This document shows, piece by piece, positions 10,760 to 25,520 of a stretch of 64,000 nt of DNA. Below the pieces are notes generated by a model. That model did no database searches. It was not told the DNA's origin and saw nothing but the letters and a program-made list of their open reading frames with translations. The DNA lies in the NCBI RefSeq assembly GCF_949628215.1, contig NC_134286.1, positions 1,860,001-1,924,000 of the forward strand, given 5' to 3'. Numbering within the stretch: the first letter of the stretch is position 1; the number at the start of each line of letters is the position of its first letter. This DNA is from Phalacrocorax aristotelis (taxonomy: Eukaryota; Chordata; Aves; Suliformes; Phalacrocoracidae). Position numbers and translations under genes: made by a program.

Positions 10760-12407
10760 GCTTCCCACCCGTTGTTTGCACCCTGGTGAGCTCTGCCTGC
10801 ACAGCACTGTCTCTGGAGCTGCTCCCACACCACACACAAGACAGTGAGGCATTTGTGCCTGAGGTATCAGTGCCATTTCACTGTAAACACAGAGGGAGCA
10901 CAGTGCTTATTTCCAGAATAACGGCTGCTGCACCCCAACCCGTGGTATGATCCTGTGTGTCCAAGGTAGGCACTGGCAATGTTTCCCAGCAAAGGAACAC
11001 ACCAGAGAAACCCCAGATCTGCAGGAATAACCCTCTTTGCTACTCTAGCATCTCCCCAGCTGCGCCATGAGCATGCTGGAGGGGCAGGAAGGGATGGGGT
11101 GGAAAAGCCAGAGGGAAGCTGCCTCCTGAGCCCTGCGCTGTGCTCTGGGAGCAGCAGGTGTCTGTGCCATGGCTCAGAGAAGTTCAGTCTCCAGCCTGGG
11201 TTGCGGTTTTCCTTATATCACTTTCAGTAATGTTCGACATTTGTTCGTTCCGGCTGTAAAACCTCTCCTGGCTCTACACCAGATATTTTCTCACCTCAGT
11301 GCCTCAGCTAGAGCAGAGCTAACTGTTGGAGTATCTGCGGCTCAAACACATCGGCCTTCATGATTAACATGCTCTTTGTTCCAGGCGTGCCGTGTGGTGG
11401 GAGGGGTGGGAGTTCGGCTCTGGCTGCACAGCCCCCGAGGTGCAAAGCAGCCCTGCCCTTGCTGTCGCAGAGAGAGGCCAGTGGCCCGTGCCCTGGTGTG
11501 CAGGGCCCATGTTCAGAGGAGCATGGCTTTAAACAGGACCAGTGGCCATAGCAAAGCCAAATCCCGATCTGCTGGCCTGGGCATTTGGGACAGGGAGTGT
11601 GGCGGGCGGGCGGATTTCCACACGTGGCGCTCAGGTTGGAGCAGCGCTCTGAGCACCAGCTGAGATGACAGCCCTCCTGTGCACGCACAAAGGCCGTGAG
11701 CTCCCCTTTCCCGCCGGGCTCGCTCTCCTCACAGGTCAGGCAGACAAACAGGAGGAGGACAGAGCCTCCCGTGACTTTCCCTGCACCAGCAGGATCCCAC
11801 CTGGGCCAGCCTGATGGAGCCTGGACAACCACCTCCGGCACCTCTGTTGCTGAAGGGCTGTCGGCACAGCTGAGCGGCGTGAGGGAGTTGGTTCACTTTG
11901 GGACAGAGCTTGATGAAAACCCCAGAAATAGGAACACTTGAACCAGTTCCCATAGCCAGGTTAGTGCCTGAGGCTGAGGATGGCTTCAGGTATGGAGAAG
12001 GAGCCTCAGAGCAGGCTCTGCCTGCTGTTCTGCTTACGGCAGGATTTTGTGTTGCAGAGCTCTGTTTATTTTTCACTCCCAGTAAGCTAATAGCCTCTTG
12101 TTTAAGGAGCCCATGAAACCCCTAATGAGGTGCCAGCAGGGCTTGGGACACAAAGAGATGATGGTCCCTGGGAGCTGGCTTCCTTTTAGCTTTGGTGCCT
12201 GTTCATAATTCACTCCCGGTGACCCAGAAATGGAATTCTTGGGTGCTCTTTTAGGGGCTGGGGGTGAGAAGGTAGTGAGCGCCATGGGGACGTCCAACAT
12301 CTGTCTGCACCAGGAGAGCTGCATGACCCTGAGGGCAGCGTGCCCATCTCTGTCAGCAGAGCACCCCACAACCCAGATTATACCCCAACCAGAAATTATA
12401 AGGATAT
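10760..12407. other. Intervening unique DNA, no supported gene
   Basis: This lies between the two CR1 copies. It is mixed-composition sequence with no recognisable exon, RNA gene or tandem repeat. The open frame on the minus strand (11841-11308) has no domain and no context to support it. Confidence 0.55.
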
Positions 12408-12870
12408 AAAGCTACTAGAGAGTGTCCAGAGGAGGGCCACAAAGTTGTTGAAGAGTTTAGAGGGGAAGCCATGTGAGGACCGGCTGAAGTCGTTTGTTCA
12501 GCTGGAGCAGAGGAGGCCGAGGGCAGCCCTCATGGCGCTCTGCAGCTCCCTCCCGAGGGGAGGAGGGGGGGCAGGGCTGGTCTCTGCTCTCTGGTGACCA
12601 ACGCCAGGACCCGAGGGAATGGCAGGGAGATGTGCCAGGGGAGGGTGAGGCTGGGCATTAGGAGAAGGTTCTTCCCCCCGAGGGTGGTGGAGCCCTGGCA
12701 CAGGCTCCCCAGGGAGGCATCACGGCACCAGCCTGGCGATATTCCAGAAGCACTTGGACAAGGCCCTCAGAGACATGGTGTGAATTTGGGGTGTCCTGGG
12801 CAGGGACGGGAGCTGGGCTCGATGGTCCTTGCGGGTCCCTTCCAACTCGGGACATGATTCTATGGTTCTG
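12408..12870 (+). mobile_element. CR1 LINE, 5'-truncated 3' end (copy 2)
   Basis: This is a second sense-oriented CR1 3' end. Visible landmarks are AGAGTGTCCAGAGGAGGGCC, TTCAGCTGGAGCAGAGGAGG, AGGTTCTTCCCCCCGAGG, CAGGCTCCCCAGGGAGG, CTGGGCTCGATGGTCCTTG, CCCTTCCAACTCGGGACATG, and the terminus ATTCTATGGTTCTG. It belongs to a different subfamily from the copy at 10.4 kb: the 3' end is ATTCTATG rather than ATTCTGTG. It ends within about 20 bp of the start of the NALF2 CpG island. Confidence 0.93.
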
Positions 12871-13221
12871 ACCCCTCTGTGGGTGGGATCAGCCCCTTTG
12901 GGGCTCCGAGGGCAGCACCTTGCCCCTCGGCTCTGCCCACCGGGACCCGAGTGAGTCCCCCCCCCGGTGTCCCCTGCCGTGGCTGGTGGCGGCGGGTGAG
13001 GAGGGCACGAGCCCCAGCCGAGCGTGGCCGGGCCCCGCCGTGCTCCGGGGGGTGCCGGCGTGGGACGGGGCGCCGGGCCGAGGGCGGGGGGGTCCCGGCG
13101 TCCCGCTCCCGGGCCCCGGTGGCGGCGGCGGCGCGGAGCTGTCCTTCAGCACCACGGCACCTGCCGGTGCCCGGGCGGCGGCGGGGGGGACGGACGGACG
13201 GACAGCCGGACGGACACGCGC

Positions 13222-13291
13222 ACACCACCCACCCCCACACACACATACACACCCCCACCCACACCCACCCACCCACCCACACACACACACC
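13222..13291. repeat. CCCA/CA microsatellite, G-quadruplex-capable on minus strand
   Basis: Repeated CACCCACCC and CACACA units make up this stretch. On the minus strand it reads as at least five GGGT units in a row, which fits the (G3N1)4 quadruplex pattern. It sits about 400 bp upstream of the NALF2 start codon, probably around or just upstream of the transcription start. Confidence 0.85.
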
Positions 13292-13373
13292 GGGCGGGCG
13301 CGCAGGCGCAGGGCGGCGCGGCTCCTCAAGGTGTTGGCGGCGCGGCCGAAGATGGCGACAGACTGAGGGGGGC

Positions 13374-13436
13374 ATGGGGCCCGGCGGCGGGGCCAGCGAG
13401 CCGGCGCAGCCGACGGGGAAACGGAAAAGCGAGTGA
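13374..13436 (+). promoter_or_regulatory. Upstream ORF, 20 codons, in NALF2 leader
   Basis: The ATG at 13374 opens a 20-codon frame ending in TGA at 13434-13436, out of frame with NALF2. A minimal four-codon uORF (ATG GCG ACA GAC TGA) lies just before it at 13352-13366, and a 17-codon alanine-rich one lies at 13544-13597. They are only relevant if the mRNA starts upstream of them. Confidence 0.4.
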
Positions 13437-13449
13437 GCGGGAGCGGGGC

Positions 13450-14957
<1,508 letters not shown>

Positions 14958-16469
14958 TGACCTGAGATGAACCGTGGTGCCGGAGCCCCTTCCCCATATG
15001 CAGCAGCTGTTTGTTAGCCTTGCACCCCTTCTCCCCAGGGAGGTGTGCCAAGGGTGCCAGGATGTGCGTCCCCTCTTGGAGTTCCCCCAGCATCACTGAG
15101 CATCCCCAGCGCCGGGGCATGGTCTGTGTTCTGAAAGCGAAGGGGTTGCCTTCCCCAGCATCAGTCAGATCGAGCCTCAGCATGGTGCCGTCTCCCCTCC
15201 AAAATGAGAGCCACAGTCGCGTCTCCGTCTGGAGCCTGGCATGGTCCTGCTGGGCGCTCCCCTGCTTTCTCCCGAGCCCCGGCACCGCAACTCTTCCAGC
15301 CTCCACCTGCTCCAAGCTTCCTGGCTCACCTGTACACGCTCCCTCCGGACATCGTCTCTGGGAAACGTAAAGGTCTTGATAATTAAACCCGCTTTCCCTT
15401 TCTCGGAGCCGTGTCTTGGAGGAGAGGCAGTGGGGTGCGTTACAGCATCATCCCCCGAGGGACAGTGGCAGAGCATCCCCCGGTGACAGGACGGGGCTTG
15501 GCCACTGCTCTTCTGGGAGAGTTTTGAGGGACGCTTGGAGCTGCGGTGGCGGCGCGGGTGGCTCTTGGCGCAGCGCTCGTCCCCTGGGAAAGCGTGGGAG
15601 CAGCACTGGGGCGCGGTGCTTGGGGACGCCGAGGTGGTGTCTTTCATCAAGGGCACAACGGCGAGATCCTGGCTGCCGCTCTCAGGCCCACGTTTCTGCA
15701 TCGCTTCTGTAAGGAGCCAGTTTTTGGAATGGAGCTAGTGCTGGCATTCTGGGCCGGTGCCAGGCCAGGTAATTACAATCTGCTTGCCTAAATTCCCCCT
15801 GCGGTTTCAAAGGTACATAGTATTCAGCCTGCACCAAGTGGTTTGGTCCTGCTGCTCCGCTTCCGCGGTGAATGAAGGGATTCAGCGCTGCCCGCCGTTG
15901 CGCTGCTCCCACTCCCAGGGGCCCAGATGGATCCTGGAAGCAGGATCTTCCCCGTGTTGTGTCCGGTAGAGCGTACAGACACCCTCGCTTCAGGCTTAGT
16001 GTCCATCTCTTCTGAGTCTGACTCACTTGTGATTGCTGGTACAGAGACCTGGAGAGAAAAGCAGAGGCAAGAAAATAATCATTACCTTTGGGTCTTGGGC
16101 AAGGAGATGTTCCCATGGACTCTAAAGCATCTAGAAACAGAGCTGTGCCTAGACGAGTCTTAATTAAGTGTCCCTGGTCTTAACATCCTTGATGAGAAAG
16201 CAGGAAACAGGCTTAGAAGATGCAAAGCTGAAGGCAGCGAGGCGCGTACCTCCTCGCTGGTTCCTTGTCACGTTGGCGGTTGCATCCTTAGAGTGTTGTG
16301 AGCACCAGCTTTGTGATTTCACAGGCAGCATTTGGGAAGCAACAGGAGAGCGCGAGCAGCAGGGCCAACCTGTACGCGAGGAAATTTCCAGCGTGGGTGC
16401 CCGAGCCTGCACGCGCCGAGCCCTCACAGCTCCCGCTCGTTTCGGTCTCTCGTGAAAATCAGGCCGCTT

Positions 16470-16690
16470 ATTTAAGGTGCTTCAATACGTATTTAGGTGC
16501 CTTACTTTAGACTTTCACAGCTGCAAGTCTCAACCTCACCCTCTCGGTGGCCGTTCCCCATTTGTGAAATGAGGCTAAGGCCAAACTTCTCCAGTGTGGT
16601 GGCAATAAGCAAGTTCTGGCCTGATTCCGAGTCCCCTGGACTTCAGCAGGGACTCAGTTACTCGTTGCATTGGGAAAAGCTGGCCGGCGG
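16470..16690. repeat. Ancient interspersed repeat remnant
   Basis: The text combines a TTTAGGTGCCTTACTTTAG segment, a CCCCATTTGTGAAATGAGG segment, and TCTGGCCTGATTCCGAGTCC followed by an 'ACTTCAGCAGGGACTCAGTTAC' like palindromic stretch. These words are typical of degraded amniote repeats (MIR/L3 or related non-autonomous elements). The family cannot be named by eye. Confidence 0.4.
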
Positions 16691-19600
16691 GATTTTTAAA
16701 GCAGCCTGAATTTGTAATTCCTACCCAGATGCTGAATAACACTGCATTTTTCTGATGTGACTGGCGGCTGCACATTGCTCACGTGAATACCCGCTTGTAA
16801 GCGACAGCGGAGAGCTTCCGCTCGATGGTAACAACATATGAGAGCAAATGACAGCAAAATAGGAGAGGAGTGGAAGAAAACGTAACAGACAGCTCAGCCA
16901 GCGTGAGAGGCTCCTGCAAAATCCTCGTAGCAGGACTCTGGCTGCGGAGAGCCCTGTAGCTGGGTAAACAGGATTTAAATAATATTTCTGGTGCCGGGTG
17001 AGTGCGCGGGGCAGGGGACCGTGCTCGCCGTGGGAGCAGGGCTCCTGCGCCGCATGGCTGCCTCCCATTCGCATCCTCCCTGTTCCATTATAGTGGCTGG
17101 AAAAATGAAGGGGGAGGGGGGAAGAAAGCCGCTCCAGCTCACCTGCGCTCAGCCTCCCTCTGCAGAGCCACGTATCCCCCTGTAATTCCATCCCCAAGGA
17201 GCGGTTCGGCTCAATAAGCAGCACACATGGAGCGCTCTGGCAGCCGAATCACCCCGGTGATTTTGGCTCTTTATTGCGTCTGCTTTAAAACAACAACAAA
17301 AGCCCCGCTGGAGCAGCCAGTTCCTCCTTACGGCAGCAAGTTTGACCCCGAGTTAAAAACTTGGAAACAGCCGAGTGTTGTGGGTTGGTTTCAGGAGGAA
17401 CAGGGACGCACAAGTCCCCTTTCCCCAGTAATAAATCGCCCCAGGGGCAGACCCTGGTGTCAGGGCGCTTTGCTCGGTGGGGGAAAGGCAGGTGCTGTGG
17501 CTGAGGGGGAGAGGGGGTGAGCAGCCTCCCGGGTATCCAAACCCCGGATCCATCCGTGCCCGGAGGAGCGCTCAGGGAAGGGTGGGCCAAAACCTCCCCG
17601 GGAGCTGCAGGAGATAGAAATGCCGTGAAATGGTGGGGTCTCTGTGTAATTCATCTGCTTCGATTACTCATTGCTGTAATATTCTCCTAGGCTTTTTTAT
17701 TTTCTGCTTGGAAGTAGCTCCTGGGCAGATCCCACTTTCTGCGTACGTTGTTATTCCCGTGCAGCACCGGCAGCTTCCAAATCATACTCTGAAAATGTTT
17801 TCCTTATTACTCCTACAACTGACAGCAAAATCCCCTATGGCTGAGAGACAGGGAAGCGTGAAAATACATGTCTCGGGTTTATTGTTTGGTTGTGTTTTAC
17901 GTTGGCAGGGGTTTGGTGGAGGCTGACTCCCCCAGTCCCTCGCAGGCAGCTCCCCTGGCACTGTGCGGACAGGGGAGGGAGAGGGCGAAACGGGTCTGCA
18001 AGGTGCATCTGTCTTCTGAAATACGTTTCACCTCTTGCGGTGAAGAAGACCTGAGTGCCAGGCACTGGGGTTGTGGTGCTATTTAGTGGTGATGTACATA
18101 AAAATGCCTACAAGAGGGAAAATTCATTAAACGAGTGGGGAGCAGCTGCCTGCAACCTCCACCTCCCCTCTTCCTGGGCGGCTCGTACCCTCTGTCGCTG
18201 CAAGACACAGTGAACTTCGTGCGCTGAGCAGTGGAGGCGACACGTTGGTAGCATCCTTCAGAAGGGCTCCGGTGGGTCACGGCCGGGGACGTGGATGTTG
18301 CAGGGCAGCGGCAGCCCTTGCAGCGCGAGAGCCATCAGCTTGGGCTTCGCAGGACTTAGCGCAGGAAGAAATCCCCATCCCTCCAAAGCGATGCCCTGTG
18401 GGATGCTTATGGCTGGTTTGTGCCTTTTTTCTGCCTTTCTGAACAAGCACAAAGCAGCGGCACAGCTCAGCGCCCGCCAGAGGAGAGCTTTGCTTCTGTA
18501 AAGGCAGAGCGCTGTGTTTGTGCTCTCTCCCTCACCAACAGCCGTTACGGAGAGCTCTCCTAAAGTGCACGCTCCCACCAATACTAGGGCAAATCAAGAT
18601 CTATGGGACAGAGCCTGCTGAATTAAGGACTCATTAGGTTGCAAGAAACAAAGCTGTGGAGAGAGAAGGACTGACAGCCAGGAGCTGCAGGGCCGGGGCT
18701 GGTAACAGAGCGCTGGTGGGATGGTGAGGCTGGACAGGACCTGTAGCATCTCAAATTATATTAGATTACCAGGGTTTCTCTGTGCTAGTGGCTGTTGAAT
18801 CCTGCTGCGGCCCTGGCCAGATCTGTTTCTGCACCTCTGGTTTTGCTGTTATGTACCAGAGAGTCCGTCTGGGGGGGCCTGGCAGGGCAGGATTTCACTC
18901 CCGAGGCTTTCGCGACGTGCTGGTGTTTCCCTGCTGTGGATGCACGGGCGATGCGGTGAGAGACGGAGGCTGGTCCCTGCTGTAAGGTGCCACAGCATCA
19001 TGCCTGGCACAGCCCACACCAAGCAGCTGGGGATCAAATCTGCGGTGCCCGGCTTCAACACCCTCCGGGGGTCCTGTTTTCTTGCTCTCGTTTAGCCAGA
19101 GCCAGCATCAGCGGCCGGTGTCTCCGCTGAGCATCCCTCCCTGCGGAGCATCTCCTGCAAACCCAAGCGCGCTCGGGCCGGGAGCTTTGGGAGGGCCATG
19201 TCTTGGGGGCGTCCCAGTGCCAGGGACACCTCCTGGGGGAACCAAAGCAGCGCTTTACCTTCACAAAAGCATCTCAGGTTGAATTTTTCTGGTCTGGGCT
19301 TAACAAAAATGCTGCTCAACCTGGCGCACTCTGGCTCCAAGCCTGAATGGCTCCTTGCACAGAGACCCGCACGCAGAGGGGAGGTCCCTTGAGACCCACG
19401 GCAAAAGTGCTTTCACCAAATTCTTGCTTTTTAAAAAATTTTTTTAATGTGAAGTCCAGGATGGAGTTGCATTAACATCGCAGCTCGCAGTGAATCCACC
19501 AAAAAGCCGCACCCTGGGCTGGGCGCCTGGACCCCTCGTGCAGCATTAGTGGCCCTGTGGGTGCTGTGCCAGGAGCAGCAGTGCCCAGGAGGGGAGAAGC

Positions 19601-22600
19601 TGCTCCCAAGCACCCGGGCAGCTCTGGTGTCTGCACCTGGAGCTTTTCCTGAGGAACAAGCCCCTGTGGTGACGTGGAGCTTTACTGGCATTTCACGGGG
19701 TGAAAAAAAATTCCAGAATAAATTCCAGAGTAATGCCAGTGGATCAGCGCAGGACGTAACTTGGCAATTTTAGCAAGACCACATGCACGAGCTTAGCCGA
19801 GTGTGCAGCTCCACGTTACGCACCAATTCCGTATAAGCAAAGGTAATTTCTTTCAGCCCTGCACAAATTGTGTAAAGAATTTGAACAAAAGGAATGCGTG
19901 GGTTTAGGCATGCAGTTACTGCAGCCACAGCTGCTGGCACAGCCCAATTCCTGGGCCTCATGTCGGGTGCCACCTAGGTGCTTGAAAACAAAGATCAAAG
20001 ATGGAAAAACAGAACCAAAAACTGACTGAAAAAGGAGTTTGCTCTGCAATAAAAATTCTCAAGGTGTCAGGAATGCTCTGGTGGTGCCCGGGACACCTGG
20101 CAGTGCTGCAGCCCAGGAGGGAAGGGGGATGCTGAGCCGGTGCTTGGATAGTCCTGAGCTTTCCTTGGGGTTGAGACATCTCAGGATGCCTGGGGGTGTG
20201 CTGTGGGCTGGTGGCCAGACCCAGGTGGTTGCTCTGGGGTGAAGCAGCCTGGGGTGGGGGCAGCGGCCATGGGGTGCTCCCCCCCAGCACTTGGCTGGGC
20301 TGTTGGGTGGTGATGTGAATGGCAGGGGGGATTTACCACTGATTTCAGTGATGTTTGGCTGCCTGCTTTGGGCTGGTTGGTTGTCTATTAGTCCTCGCCT
20401 GTTAGTGTCTGTTGGTGGTGCTTAAGAGGAAAAAAAATACAGAAGTTTATAAAGGCTGCGATTCTCCATGCAGCAACAGGCAGGCCAGCAAATGGTGCAG
20501 GGAAGAGCATGAGGGAGGGCGAGCGAGAGATCTGTCTCCATCAAACTGTCACCAAGTAGCTACAAGTGACGCAGGTGCCGGTGCCTGTTCCTGCGCCCGT
20601 GTGCTCCCGGCTGTGCCTGCTGCTGTCGGTGCTGGATGCACGTGAGCCCCGGTTCCTCTCCGCCTGCGCCTGTCCCTGGGAGCATGATGTGCGTGGGGGC
20701 TTCACCGGTGGGGTGGAACAAGCTCCTTGGAGAAGCAGGCTCAGCTCTGGCAGCAGAGGCGCGGTGCGATACTTCAGCAGCTAACAATGCTTTTTAGAAA
20801 GGCATTCATCCCATGTGCCATGGTCCTGTTGGGTGTGGGCAGCCCCTGGGAATCCGTGAGCTCAGCAGCGTGTGCGATGGTATTGGCAAAATGCATGACC
20901 TGGTACACAGCCCGCCCCCCCCAGCCCCCTGTGCTGTACACACCCATTGCCATGGGCTGCCTGGGGTGGCCCAGATCAGGGACAGCTTGCGATGCCACTT
21001 TTCGTAACAGGCAGCGATGCGTGCTGTCCCCACGGACAGAGGGATCTGCTTGTGTCACGCCAACCGCCAGCCATGTGAGCATCCTTGTGCTGCTGGGGGA
21101 GAGGAGGCAGCACCCTCCCCACAGCCAGCCGCCCAGAGGTGGAAGAGGATGCCCACGGTGTCTGCCTGAACCCAGAGCATCGATGGATGCCTGCAAAGGG
21201 CTTCATGTCGACCCTGTCCAGAGACAGGCATCGTTTGCATCAGGAAAGGAACCTTTTGTGCACAGCAGGGATCACACGCAGCCTGGCCTCTCCCCAGGCA
21301 CCGAGGTGCCAAGACCCTAGGCACCACTGCAGGTGGGAGCCCCGAAGAGTGCAGGCAGCAGCTCCAGCCCCTCCGTACCCCAGGAGGCAGCAGGGTCTCA
21401 TCAAACCATCCCACAGCCCCTGGCCTGGCCCCACAGATGCCCCACGGGGCTTTTCTTCCGCTGCCCAGCTCCCGAGCTGCCTGCCAGGGTGGGAGGCAGC
21501 AGGCAGGCAGGCAGCAGAGGCAGGAGTGCAGGATATACCTGGCTGCCTGGGGCTATTCCCGCTGGCACTGGGATGCCATTAGGATGCGACTCATGCCTGG
21601 CTCCGTGCAGAGGAAGCTTGACTCCGCTGTCGTTTGAAGGGCAATGACTCAGGGACAGCAAATCTGTGAATGAGACACGGAGGCTGCTTGGGCGAGAAGT
21701 AGCCATCTGTCCACGCTGCCTGCAGCCCTCAGCTCCCGCGGGCAGAGCCAGCAGCTGCCTGCCTGCGGAGGCTTCACCAGTTCGGCCTCACTCCTCTTCC
21801 CCACCTGCCTTTTGCCAAGTTTTTGGCTTTCCAGAGACGTGCCTGCGTGAGCATCCCGGTACTCCTGGTCCCAGCTGGAGAAGGAAACACTGCCTGCTCT
21901 ACTCATCCCCTCGGGAGTAAAAGATACACTCATTTGGCATCTCGGCTGACATCTTATCTCTGCACGGCAGCTTCTGCAGCACTTCTGGTGGATGGAGGCT
22001 GCGGAGGGGTGGGAGGGCGAAGGGGTGGTGCAGCGGCGAGGGGAGCTGGAGAGGGAGGGGGGCCTGGAGCCAGCACTAGTAGCAGGGATGGGGGCTCTCA
22101 CGGTGAGGACTGTGCCGGCGCCTGTGTTTCCCCAGAACAGGGAGCCTGGTGCACCTCGTGCCTGCAGGCAGCATGCTGCCCTGGTCCCCAGCACCCTCCG
22201 CTGCTGGTTGTGACGGGGGGAGAGGAGACAAGTGCAGATTTTCTCAGAAGCTTCTGAACAGACGCAGTTTGGGAAGGGCGATGGGGGCTGACCAGTGCCA
22301 GGGCAGCAAGAGCTATATTTTTGCGTTTAATGTAACAAGAGTGCAAAGTTCAACCTCCTCCAGACCTGGGTCTCTCCCTGACCCACTCCTGGTCTTCAGC
22401 ATCATCTTCCAGGGAGCTGGACGGCAGAGGGTGAGAATGACTCCAGAACCAAGGAGTAAGCTGTAAAAGGAGAGAAGTTCTCGTGCTTGAGGATACAGAG
22501 CAACTACCGTGAGCCCGGGGTTAGATGGGAGCTCTGCTCTGGATGGTTTGTTCCTCACAACAGGGTCTCCAGCATCATCCCTAAAGCCCCTGGTTCTGGT

Positions 22601-23499
22601 GGCTGCTGGCAACAGGTGGAGGCAGGTCCTGGTTTCTCTGGGGGGAAACCCCAGGGAAGCCTCCCTCTTCCCACCCTGGCCCCGCTTCGGCCTCACTCGT
22701 GGGGGCCTCCTCCTGGTTTCACTAGAATTTCCATTCTAGACCAGGGAAGCACCTCAAGCTGCCATCTTCCCATGAAATGCTTCAGTTCCCAAGAACTGGC
22801 ATTTTCAAAAAGGGGAAAAAACCCCTTTAGCCAGACCATTTGCAGGCAGCAGGGGCAGGTGTTGGCGATGGTTATTTCACAAGCGGCAGCTGCTCTTTCC
22901 CCCTTGCCACGTGCGAGCTGTTGCTAACGGGTCTGCAGCCCCCAGCCGGGGAGAGGAGATAGCTGGGTGTGCGGATGCTGGCTTAGTTTGCAGAGCTCTT
23001 TGAGGGTGTGTTTGAGATGTTCCCTGCAGCCCCCACCTCCATCCCGAAGGAGTGTGGGCCCCCCTGCTGCTCTGGGTCAGGCTGCTTGTAGGAGCAGGCA
23101 CAGGTAGGTGACAGAAGAGGTGTTGCTGGGGTGGAGAAGCAGCGTGTTTTGCTGGCTGCCTGCACTGGCTGCCTAGTGCTGTTGGTGGGTTTTGCTCCTG
23201 GATGCGGTCGCCAGATCCTTATTTGATCCCTGGGGTTCTCTACGGGTTCTGCTAACAGAGACACAATCTGTAGAAATGCTCTTTGTTGTGTGTTTTGTAA
23301 AATTTTGTAACCTCTCCAGTGCATCCGTCATCCCCGCTCAGCCCAGCCCTGCTTCCCGCCAGACTGGCAGGGATTGGAAATCTCTGTGTCCGGGGAATGC
23401 ATCTGCCTGCCTGTTGAGGAGGGGTGCTTGTGCAGGCAAGGCGTGTGCAACTCCAAAGTCCTGTGATATTTGCTGCCTGCTGCTTAGTTTCTAGGTGAA

Positions 23500-23830
23500 T
23501 TCTAGGTGCGTGGTTTGGATCTATTCAACCTTAAGGTATTTGGGTCTTTGTAATGACGCCAGTAAGTTGGAGAATTGCAGCCTGATAGTGAGCTGGTTGG
23601 GCACGTGGAAAATATACCTGGGGAGGTGGTTGCAATAATTGAGGCATGTGACTCAGGGGTGTTTATGAACTTTGCCCGCTGTTCCTGTTACCTCTGCAGC
23701 ACAGCTGGCAAAGCAGTGTCCGCAGAAGTCTCTGCGTACATATGCAAGAGCAGCATTTATTTGCCGTGATGCGTTCCTTGTTTGTCATCATTCATCCCTC
23801 TCCTGTTATAATGAGATTGTCAGGGAATGG
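23500..23830. promoter_or_regulatory. Candidate intronic regulatory island (AT-rich)
   Basis: This is an AT-rich interval within GC-richer intron, containing TTTGTAATGACGCC, CAATAATTGAGGCATGTGACTCA (an AP-1-like TGACTCA at its end) and CATATGCAAGAG (octamer-like). The call is based on composition and motif content only; conservation cannot be seen from one sequence. Confidence 0.22.
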
Positions 23831-25209
23831 CAGTAGCTGTTGGGCGGGAGGGCTGGCTCCCAGCACAGTCCTGGGGCAGCGATGAGCCCAGGGCATGGGG
23901 CAGCTCTCTGGACATTCCTCACTCATGGAAATGCAGGGGAAACATCTCCACTCTGCGGAGGATAATTAACCTTCATACCATGCTTTGGAAGTTCAATTCT
24001 CTGTGGGTTAGCATTACCAAAGACGCCGACTCCTTTGCTCACCCCTTTGTTTTGCAGCACCCTGCCTGCGACTCGCTGCCTTCCCTCCTGCACCCGTTCG
24101 CTCTGCGGGTGACGGGATGCTGGGCGCATGGCCCCGAGGCTCCGTGTGCCGGCTCTTTTCAGGGGTCTGGCAGGCAGCAGTGGCCAGGGGAGCCCCTGGG
24201 GCTTGCCCACATCCCGACTCCTGGCCTGGGAGGGGAGGCAGCCTGCAGGCAGGGCTGGCTCAGGGGGGACCCAGCAGATGTGCAGCTGCATTTGTCGCAG
24301 CTTTACAGAGAGTAGAGGAGAGCCCCAGCCTGTCCTGAGCTTGCTCCAGGGGAGAGCAGCAGGGATGGGGCTTCCCCACAGGAGCATGTCCCTTGAGGCT
24401 CAATGCGGGCTGGGAGCACCCACCTGCTGCTCCTGATGGAGCCCAAGAGTCATCCTGGGTTTTTCCCCATCTCCCCGGGTGCATGAAGGCCCCACCTGAA
24501 CAGGAAGGGGAGATTTCTGCAAGCAGTGTTCAGCCAGGGATTAAAAAAAAAGAGGTTCTGGCTCTCAGACCTGGCACGAGCTGTGTCCCGACTTCGTGTC
24601 TCCATCAGTAGAATCTGCCAGGAGTGATGATAAGCATCTAAGAAATTATCTTTTGCCCATTTGCCTTTAGTTTAAGGGACCTCTGCACACAAGTTACGTG
24701 TAACAGGCCCTTGCAGCTGCCCAAACAACGCCAGCATCGGTGTGGGAGGCTGTGCACCTCCCTCTGACCCCGAAAGGTGCCTGGGAGCCGGGCTGCCGAG
24801 GCGGGATGCTCCCGTCTCCCTGCTGTTTGCTGCGTGATGGAGCAGGGATGGCCCAGATCCTGCCGTTCACCCTGCTCCGTGAGGCGCATGAAGCGAGGTG
24901 TGAGGCAGCCCGGCTTCCTCCCGCTGCCACGTGTTCCTGTTCGTACAAAATGAGGCCTTGCGGGATGCTGTGCACCAGTCGAGCACTTGAGTAAGAACCA
25001 GGGGCTCCTGGCACCGTGCGGGATCGGGCCCTTCCACATGCATCGGGTGCGAAGGCAGCCCTGTCGTGACATCCCAGAGTAGCCCTTGCTGAGCTGGGTG
25101 CTCACACCCTCCCAAAAAGGATGCTCCAGCCCAATTGCTTCCTTCGAAGGTAGATGTACCCGCTCTGCTGGAGAAACTTCTTCCTCGCCCCCATCAGCTG
25201 GTGGGTAAT

Positions 25210-25520
25210 TTATGACTCGTGGCACTGAAGTGTCTAGCCTTTATTTTTTTATATCCTATCTGATGTAACAGGATGTTCTCATTATCTGTATAAATGTTTA
25301 ATCTGCTTTTGAATCCTGCTAAGCTCCTGCTGCAGCAGTATCTAATGGGAGTGAATTCCTCAAGCGGTGCTAATAGATTGCCGGGACCTGACTTTCCCTC
25401 TGTCCCGACTCGATAGTGTTCATCTTCAGCTTCCTAGCGGTCTTTAATTACCTCTTACCTAATTGGGCTGACAGCAGACTAGGCTGCTAACTAACCCACT
25501 AGTTACCTGCAGCCTCTCCG
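25210..25520. promoter_or_regulatory. Candidate intronic regulatory island (homeodomain-rich)
   Basis: This AT-rich interval has TTAATTA at 25444-25450 and CTAATTG at 25459-25465, spaced 15 bp apart, plus TTATCT (GATA-type) upstream. Such clusters are typical of developmental enhancers, but no conservation evidence is available here. Confidence 0.25.
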
